Positions 59,385 through 64,000 of a DNA stretch of 64,000 bases are shown in pieces. Position numbers and translations under genes: made by a program. The DNA comes from Hymenobacter sp. DG25B (lineage in GTDB: Bacteria; Bacteroidota; Bacteroidia; Cytophagales; Hymenobacteraceae): assembly GCF_000801315.1 (NCBI RefSeq), contig NZ_CP010054.1, forward strand, positions 2,108,001-2,172,000, written 5' to 3'. Positions within the stretch are counted from its first letter, which is position 1, and each line of letters starts with the position of its first letter. The notes beneath the pieces were generated by a model that was given only the letters and a program-made list of their open reading frames with translations, ran no database searches and was not told the origin of the DNA.

Positions 59385-60149
59385 ATGAAAAAGATTCACT
59401 ATTCACTGCTGCTGGCCCTTTTTTTAGGGATAAATGTGGCGGCATCCGCCCAAATAAGGCTCTCCGACCTGGGCCGTATACTGGGTTCAGCGTCGAAAGT
59501 TAAAACCAAGACTAAAACTACTACTCAGCAGAGCAGCGGCAGCGTTACCCAGGCCGAGGCGGCCAAAGGCTTGCAGGAAGCGCTGGTGCAGGGCATCAGC
59601 AAAGGCGCTGATCAGGCCTCGCAGACGGATGGCTTCTACCTTAACCGCCTGATCCGCATTCCTTTCCCACCTGATGCCCAGCGCGTGGCCAACACCATGC
59701 GGCGCATTGGCCTGGGGGCGGAGGTAGATAAGTTTGAGCTGTCCCTGAACCGCGGCGCCGAAGACGCGGCCAAAAGTGCCAAGCCCATCTTTATTTCAGC
59801 CATCAAAAGCCTCACGTTTAAAGACGTGTGGGGCATTCTGACGGGCCAGAAAGACGCCGCAACGCAATACCTGAAACGCACTACCTCCGAGCAGCTGACC
59901 ACGGCCTTCCAGCCTATCATTCAGCAGTCGTTGGACAAAGTAAGCGCCACCCGCTACTACACCGACCTCACCACGCGCTACAACCAGATTCCCTTCGTGA
60001 AGCCGGTAAACACCGACCTGAACCAATACGCTACCGGCAAAGCCATTGATGGCCTGTTCACGCTCATTGCGCAGGAAGAGGCCAACATTCGGGAAAACCC
60101 CGTGGCCCGAACCACAGAGCTGTTGAAGCGGGTATTTGGCCGTAAGTAG
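59385..60149 (+). CDS. DUF4197 domain protein, exported
   Basis: The 254-residue protein has a signal peptide (1-22, ending ASAQ), a Lys/Thr/Gln-rich linker (about 40-60), and the DUF4197 domain: AAKGLQEALVQGISKGADQAS, FYLNRLIRIPFPPD, FELSLNRGAEDAAKSAKPIF, GILTGQKDAATQYLKRTTS and DGLFTLIAQEEANIRENP. The function is unknown; the protein is likely periplasmic. It is divergent from cinA and has its own terminator. Confidence 0.9.
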   Translation: MKKIHYSLLLALFLGINVAASAQIRLSDLGRILGSASKVKTKTKTTTQQSSGSVTQAEAAKGLQEALVQGISKGADQASQTDGFYLNRLIRIPFPPDAQRVANTMRRIGLGAEVDKFELSLNRGAEDAAKSAKPIFISAIKSLTFKDVWGILTGQKDAATQYLKRTTSEQLTTAFQPIIQQSLDKVSATRYYTDLTTRYNQIPFVKPVNTDLNQYATGKAIDGLFTLIAQEEANIRENPVARTTELLKRVFGRK

Positions 60150-60166
60150 ACGTTCTACCCACAAGA

Positions 60167-60210
60167 CACAAAAGAGCCCCGTTGATGCAAATCAGCGGGG
60201 CTCTTTTGTG
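60167..60210 (+). terminator. hairpin terminator after the DUF4197 gene
   Basis: CACAAAAGAGCCCCG pairs with CGGGGCTCTTTTGTG around a loop that can extend the stem (TTGAT/ATCA). Confidence 0.88.
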
Positions 60211-60247
60211 GAAGCTGCTCAGCCAGCTGATGTCAGCCGGTTAATTT

Positions 60248-60607
60248 CTAGTAGTCATCATCGTCGTAGCGGCCTTTGCTTTTGCTGCGGCTGCTGAAGG
60301 TATCGTCATCGTCGAGGTCGTCGCCCAGATCATCGTCATCATCGTCGCCGAAACGGGAGAACCCGCTGCTGCCATCCGGGTCCTCGGCGGCCTCGGCGGT
60401 GGTGTACTCATCTTCCGTCATGTTGGCCAGGTCCAGCGCTTCATCGTGAGAAGAGCCGGTGTCGCGCCACATCAGGTAGTCGGCGTACTTCGCCGAGAGG
60501 CGGTCTTCAGAGGAGCCGCGGGTTTTGCTGCCGCCGGTTTTAGCAAAAGTATCCAGCTCGTCGTCATCGTCGAGGAAGTCGCCGTCGAGGTCGTCGTATT
60601 GTCTCAT
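60248..60607 (-). CDS. small acidic protein of unknown function
   Basis: The 119-residue protein is dominated by Asp and Glu (runs of up to six Asp) around a short folded-looking core, SAKYADYLMWRDTGSSHDEALDLANMTEDEYTTAE split by me at about residues 38-75. No signal or membrane segment is seen. Charge runs suggest an unstructured or nucleic acid/basic-protein binding tail. The family is not recognised and the gene is monocistronic. The reading frame is supported by its third-position GC and lack of alternatives. Confidence 0.6.
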   Translation of the reverse strand: MRQYDDLDGDFLDDDDELDTFAKTGGSKTRGSSEDRLSAKYADYLMWRDTGSSHDEALDLANMTEDEYTTAEAAEDPDGSSGFSRFGDDDDDDLGDDLDDDDTFSSRSKSKGRYDDDDY

Positions 60608-60793
60608 GGCCGGGTAAGGGCGGTAAAGGGTGAAATGGTGCAGGCGTGAAAAAGCCGCGTGCTGCTGCGAAGATACGGACTAAGCGGATTTCAGTTAGCG
60701 GGAAAACCGAAAACAGGGCTACAACTTTTGGGCATTGCGGTTGGTTCCCGCCGCTATGCAAAGTGCCAAAACTATTTGTAAGCCGCGAAGAAA

Positions 60794-61426
60794 CTAGCGG
60801 GCCGCCTGGGCGCCGAAATCCGTAATCAGAAGCTGCTCGGTGCAGAAGGCATATTCTTCCGGCACATTGGAGCTTACCAGCACCAGCCGGCCGGCCAGGG
60901 TAGCGGCTACGTGCTCCTGATACCAAGCCACGCCGGTGCGGTCCAGGTTAGTAGTGGGCTCGTCCAGCAGCAGGAGCGGGGCGTGGCTGTACAGGGCCAG
61001 GGCCAGCTTGAGGCGCTGCTTCATGCCGGAGGAAAAGTCGCGCACCAGCTTGTGGCGGGATTTTTCCAGGTACATCAACTCAATTAATTGGTCGGTGCTG
61101 ATGCCGGGGCGCAGGGGCTTAAAGCGGGTGTGAAAGTGCAGCAGCTCCGTCAGGGTCAGCTCCTCAATCAGCTCCAGATAAGGCGCGCAATACGCCAGCA
61201 AGGGCGGTATTTCCTCCACTGGTACGTTGCGGCCCAGGTAGGAATAGGTGAGGGTGCCTTCGGAGGAAAGCAGCTGCCCGGAAAGCGTGTTGAGTAGGGT
61301 ACTTTTGCCAGCACCGTTGGGGCCCAGAATAGCCGTAGCCGTACCGGGCGCGAAGCGGTGCGTCAGGCCCCGGAAAATCCACTCCCGATGGAAGCGCTTA
61401 CCCAGCCCCGTGGCCTCAATCTGCAC
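60794..61426 (-). CDS. ABC transporter ATP-binding protein, orphan, coupled to lpxA
   Basis: The 210-residue ATPase has Walker A LGPNGAGKSTLL, Q-loop region ending at AYCAPYLELIEELT, signature FSSGMKQRLKLALAL, Walker B PLLLLDEPTTNLD and the switch near VSSNVPEEYAF. It is of the short CcmA/YadG type and needs a permease partner, which is not in the window. GTG at 61426 is the start, and the gene overlaps the lpxA stop by 11 bp, so it is translationally coupled to lipid A synthesis. A role in envelope lipid transport is only an inference. Confidence 0.88.
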   Translation of the reverse strand: MQIEATGLGKRFHREWIFRGLTHRFAPGTATAILGPNGAGKSTLLNTLSGQLLSSEGTLTYSYLGRNVPVEEIPPLLAYCAPYLELIEELTLTELLHFHTRFKPLRPGISTDQLIELMYLEKSRHKLVRDFSSGMKQRLKLALALYSHAPLLLLDEPTTNLDRTGVAWYQEHVAATLAGRLVLVSSNVPEEYAFCTEQLLITDFGAQAAR

Positions 61427-62213
61427 TGGAGCTGCCGCGCGTATAGCCTTTAATAACCCCGCGGCCTGAGTTGCGAATGAAGTTTACCACCTCATCCCGC
61501 TCTGGCGAGGGAGCCAGCTCCAACTCAATCTTCTCCAGGGCATCGTTATTATTCAGCCCGCTCAGGAACAGCAGGCGGTAGAACTGCTGAATCTCACTGA
61601 TCTGCTGATCGGAGAAACCCCGGCGCCGCAGCCCAATGGAGTTAATGCCACTGTACGTGAGCGGCTCACGGCCTACTTTCACAAACGGCGGTACGTCCTT
61701 ACGCACCAAAGAACCGCCCGATACCATAGCGTGCTGCCCCACGCGCACAAACTGGTGCACTGCCGAGGAGCCGCCAATAATAGCATATTCACCGATTTCT
61801 ACGTGCCCGGCCACCTGCACCGTGTTGGCCAGAATGCAGTTGTCGCCAATGATGCAGTCGTGGGCAATGTGCACGTAGGCCATGAGCAGGCAGTTGGCGC
61901 CTACTACGGTTTTCAGCCGGTCGGTGGTGCCGCGGTTCACCGTCACGCACTCCCGAATTACGGTGTTGTCGCCGATGTGGGCCGTGGTTCGTTCGCCGGC
62001 AAACTTCAGATCCTGAGGAATGGCGGAAATCACCGCGCCCGGGAAAATCTTGCAGTTTTTGCCGATGCGGGCCCCGGCCATAATGGTGACGTTGGGCCCA
62101 ATCCAGGTGCCTTCCCCAATTTCAACGTCCTTATCGATGGTGGTGAAGGGCTCCACTACCACGTTTTGGGCAATTTTCGCTTCGGGGTGAATATAGGCGA
62201 GCGGCTGGTTCAT
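61416..62213 (-). CDS. lpxA: acyl-ACP--UDP-N-acetylglucosamine O-acyltransferase
   Basis: The 265-residue protein is a left-handed beta-helix of hexapeptide repeats with the LpxA blocks IHPEAKIAQNVVVEPF, ISAIPQDLKFAGERT, NRGTTDRLKTVVG (around the catalytic His in AHDCIIG) and a C-terminal helical domain. It attaches a 3-hydroxyacyl chain to UDP-GlcNAc in the first step of lipid A synthesis. It lies in the order lpxD-lpxC/fabZ-lpxA, typical for Bacteroidota. A palindrome fills the 125-bp gap to lpxC/fabZ. Confidence 0.95.
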   Translation of the reverse strand: MNQPLAYIHPEAKIAQNVVVEPFTTIDKDVEIGEGTWIGPNVTIMAGARIGKNCKIFPGAVISAIPQDLKFAGERTTAHIGDNTVIRECVTVNRGTTDRLKTVVGANCLLMAYVHIAHDCIIGDNCILANTVQVAGHVEIGEYAIIGGSSAVHQFVRVGQHAMVSGGSLVRKDVPPFVKVGREPLTYSGINSIGLRRRGFSDQQISEIQQFYRLLFLSGLNNNDALEKIELELAPSPERDEVVNFIRNSGRGVIKGYTRGSSSAD

Positions 62214-62222
62214 TCGAGAGGG

Positions 62223-62332
62223 AATTCTGAATTATGAATTCTGAATTATGAATGGAATGAACAACAAGAAGTTGGGCAGTGGTGGCCTGGCTTCAGCGTC
62301 CATTCAGAATTCATAATTCAAAATTCAGAATT
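62223..62332. repeat. palindrome built of AATTCTGAATT words between lpxC/fabZ and lpxA
   Basis: Arms 62223-62256 and 62299-62332 pair at 31 of 34 positions around a 42-bp loop. Each arm consists of repeated AATTCTGAATTATG words. No promoter or ORF is evident inside. Confidence 0.85.
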
Positions 62333-62338
62333 AAAAAG

Positions 62339-63733
62339 TTAAGCGTCTTTGCGGACGATGGCAGCACTCATTTCAGCCTCCATCACCACTTTACCATTCA
62401 CAAAGGCTTGGCCTTTCATTTTGGCAATGCCGCGCTTGATGGGAGCTAACAGCTCACACTTGAAAAGGATAGTATCGCCGGGCAATACTTTTTTGCGGAA
62501 GCGGCAGTTTTCGATGCCCAGGAAATAAGTCCAGTAGTTCTCAGGGTCAGGCACGGTGTGCAGCACCAGGATGCCGCCGGTCTGGGCCATAGCCTCAATC
62601 TGCAGTACGCCGGGCATGACGGGGTTGCCGGGGAAGTGGCCCTGGAAGAAAGGCTCGTTCATCGTCACGTTTTTCACGCTGGTAACCGTGGAGGCATCCA
62701 GGTGAATAATCTTGTCGATGAGCAGGAAGGGGTAGCGGTGAGGCAGGGTAGCGGCAATCTTGTTGATGTCCATCACCGGCTGCCGCGAGGGGTCGTAGCT
62801 GGGTACCGGTGAGGAATCGGCCTCCTGCATTTTCTTCTTGATCTTCTTAGCGAAGGCTACGTTGGCCGCGTGCCCGGGGCGGGCAGCCAGGATCTGGCCT
62901 TTCAGCGGGCGGCCTACCAGGGCCAGGTCCCCAATCAGGTCGAGGAGCTTGTGGCGGGCGGGCTCATTTTTGTGGCGCAGGTCCACATTGTTCAGAATGC
63001 CTTCCTTTTTCACGGCCACTTTGGGCTTGCCCAGCATGGTAGCCAGGTCGCTCAGCTCATCTTCGCTCACTACCCGGTCTACTACCACAATGGCATTGCT
63101 GAGGTCGCCGCCTTTGATGAGGTTTTGCTTGTAGAGGGCTTCCAGCTCGTGCAGAAAGCAGAAGGTGCGGGAGGAAGCAATTTCGCTGGCAAACTGGGAA
63201 ATGTCCGTCAGGGAGGCGTGTTGCGAGCCCAGAACCGGCGAATTGTAGTCTACCATTACCGTAACGCGGTAATTGTTCAGGGGCAGGCCGGCAATTTCTA
63301 CGGCGCGGGCATTGTCCACAAACCGAATTTCGTCGGGAATCTCGAAGTAGTTGCGTAGGGCATTCTGCTCTTCCAGGCCTACTTCCTGCAGGGGCTTAAT
63401 GAACTCGTAGCTGGAACCATCCATAATAGGCGGCTCGGGGCCGTCCAGCTGAATCAGCACGTTATCAATCTGCAAACCTACCAACGCGGCCAGCGTGTGC
63501 TCCACGGTATTTACGCGGGCACCGTTCTGCTCAATAGTAGTGCCCCGGGAAAGGTCTACCACGTTATCTACGTCGGCGTCCACAATGGGCTGGCCGGGCA
63601 AATCAATTCGCTGAAACTTGTACCCGTGATTGATGGGGGCCGGGCAAAAGGTCATGGTAGCTACTACGCCGGTGTGCAGGCCAATGCCGCTTACCGTAAC
63701 AGGAGCTTTGATGGTGTGTTGCTTATCGTTCAT
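62339..63733 (-). CDS. lpxC/fabZ: bifunctional UDP-3-O-acyl-GlcNAc deacetylase / 3-hydroxyacyl-ACP dehydratase
   Basis: The 464-residue fusion, characteristic of Bacteroidota, has an LpxC part (about 1-305; VSGIGLHTGV, VEHTLAALVGLQIDNV, the zinc His and DLALVGRPLKGQI) and a FabZ part (about 325-462; ATLPHRYPFLLIDKI, GHFPGNPVMPGVLQIEAMAQ with catalytic His and Glu). The first removes acetate from lipid A precursor, the second dehydrates 3-hydroxyacyl-ACP, so lipid A and fatty acid flux are linked in one polypeptide. It sits between lpxD and lpxA. Confidence 0.96.
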   Translation of the reverse strand: MNDKQHTIKAPVTVSGIGLHTGVVATMTFCPAPINHGYKFQRIDLPGQPIVDADVDNVVDLSRGTTIEQNGARVNTVEHTLAALVGLQIDNVLIQLDGPEPPIMDGSSYEFIKPLQEVGLEEQNALRNYFEIPDEIRFVDNARAVEIAGLPLNNYRVTVMVDYNSPVLGSQHASLTDISQFASEIASSRTFCFLHELEALYKQNLIKGGDLSNAIVVVDRVVSEDELSDLATMLGKPKVAVKKEGILNNVDLRHKNEPARHKLLDLIGDLALVGRPLKGQILAARPGHAANVAFAKKIKKKMQEADSSPVPSYDPSRQPVMDINKIAATLPHRYPFLLIDKIIHLDASTVTSVKNVTMNEPFFQGHFPGNPVMPGVLQIEAMAQTGGILVLHTVPDPENYWTYFLGIENCRFRKKVLPGDTILFKCELLAPIKRGIAKMKGQAFVNGKVVMEAEMSAAIVRKDA

Positions 63734-63737
63734 TTTA

Positions 63738-63848
63738 TGGCTGTTAGCTAATAGCTGCTGGCTGTTAGCTGACGTTCTGAACCGCTGGCCGGTCAGAGAG
63801 ATAGAAGAAGGAAAATTCTGGAGGCTGGCAGCTAATAGCTAGCAGCCA
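63738..63848. repeat. palindrome built of TTAGCTAATAGCTGC words between lpxD and lpxC/fabZ
   Basis: Arms 63738-63762 and 63824-63848 pair at 21 of 25 positions; within the region GCTGGCTGTTAGCTG repeats add further pairing options. The sequence differs entirely from the palindrome after lpxC/fabZ, but the design (short repeated words, long arms) is the same. Confidence 0.7.
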
Positions 63849-63869
63849 GCCGCTTCTCAGACGGCAAAG

Positions 63870-64000
63870 CTAGGATTTTTCCGGTGCTGTTTGCTTACGC
63901 TCCAGCACATCCAGCCGCCGCTCCAGATCAGGCAGCCGGCGGAAAATGGCGTTTGCGCGCAGACTATCGCGCAGATTGAAGGCCGGGGAGCCCTGCAGAA
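63870..64000 (-). CDS. lpxD: UDP-3-O-acylglucosamine N-acyltransferase, C-terminal end only
   Basis: The window edge cuts this gene; only the last 43 codons are visible, reading LQGSPAFNLRDSLRANAIFRRLPDLERRLDVLERK before a short tail and the TAG at 63870. GSPAF and the FRRLPDLERRLDVLE helix are the usual end of LpxD in Bacteroidota, and position ahead of lpxC/fabZ agrees. It transfers the N-linked 3-hydroxyacyl chain in lipid A synthesis. The part with the catalytic site lies outside the window. Confidence 0.85.
   Translation of the reverse strand, partial: LQGSPAFNLRDSLRANAIFRRLPDLERRLDVLERKQTAPEKS

Overview
The window reads as ordinary chromosome of a GC-rich Bacteroidota, most likely Hymenobacter or a close relative (Cytophagales). 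This is inferred from several things together: a fused lpxC/fabZ gene, a ubiE-porT pair (type IX secretion), DUF5606, DUF2851, DUF4197 and FAS1 lipoproteins, an acyl-ACP desaturase, and many starts preceded by the Bacteroidota -7 box TAnnTTTG. I recognise no rRNA, tRNA, CRISPR array, prophage or insertion sequence. About 65 protein genes sit on both strands, mostly alone or in 2-4 gene operons separated by strong hairpin terminators.

Layout. 1-3 kb: end of a membrane protein, acyl-ACP desaturase, a lipoprotein, DUF427. 3-9.8 kb: a VWA protein and a MoxR-type ATPase, normally partners, separated by two paralogous diheme cytochromes c, a TlpA-like thioredoxin lipoprotein and an 81-bp remnant of a second VWA gene. 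10-19.2 kb: ECF sigma factor with a coupled membrane protein, an alpha/beta hydrolase lacking its catalytic Ser and His, cyclophilin, FAS1 lipoprotein, a beta-hydroxyacid dehydrogenase-type enzyme, rsgA-waaA, a peroxiredoxin with its Fur-family regulator, enoyl-CoA hydratase. 19.2-24 kb: GNAT, aspartokinase, fructose bisphosphatase, DUF5606, TonB-like protein, engB. 24-29.3 kb: a PorE-like OmpA/TPR/beta-propeller protein followed by ubiE-porT-SDR. 29.4-39 kb: esterase, cytidine deaminase, saccharopine dehydrogenase-like protein, trmN6, RNase HI, MarC, aminotransferase, aroQ, xerD, a STAS-like protein and a multispan membrane protein. 39-50 kb: ftsK, lolA, DUF2851 plus membrane protein, NeuD-like acyltransferase, trhO, nucleoside phosphorylase, acyl-CoA reductase facing a dicluster ferredoxin. 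50-60.6 kb: valS, oligopeptidase B-like protease, 2-oxoacid dehydrogenase E2, cinA, DUF4197. 60.8-64 kb: the lipid A operon lpxD-lpxC/fabZ-lpxA with a coupled orphan ABC ATPase.

Connections. Envelope biogenesis recurs (waaA, lpxD/C/A, lolA, the PorE-like protein, porT). Between genes lie several long imperfect palindromes: at least one REP-like family in two full copies, a separate 134-bp palindrome before valS, and two different palindromes inside the lpx operon. The most informative local feature is the duplicated and partly deleted VWA/cytochrome c segment at 4.1-8.0 kb. I did not find a clear-cut novel defence or mobile system; the best leads are the duplication scar, the Ser/His-less hydrolase, the Fur protein without a CxxC motif, and the palindromes.
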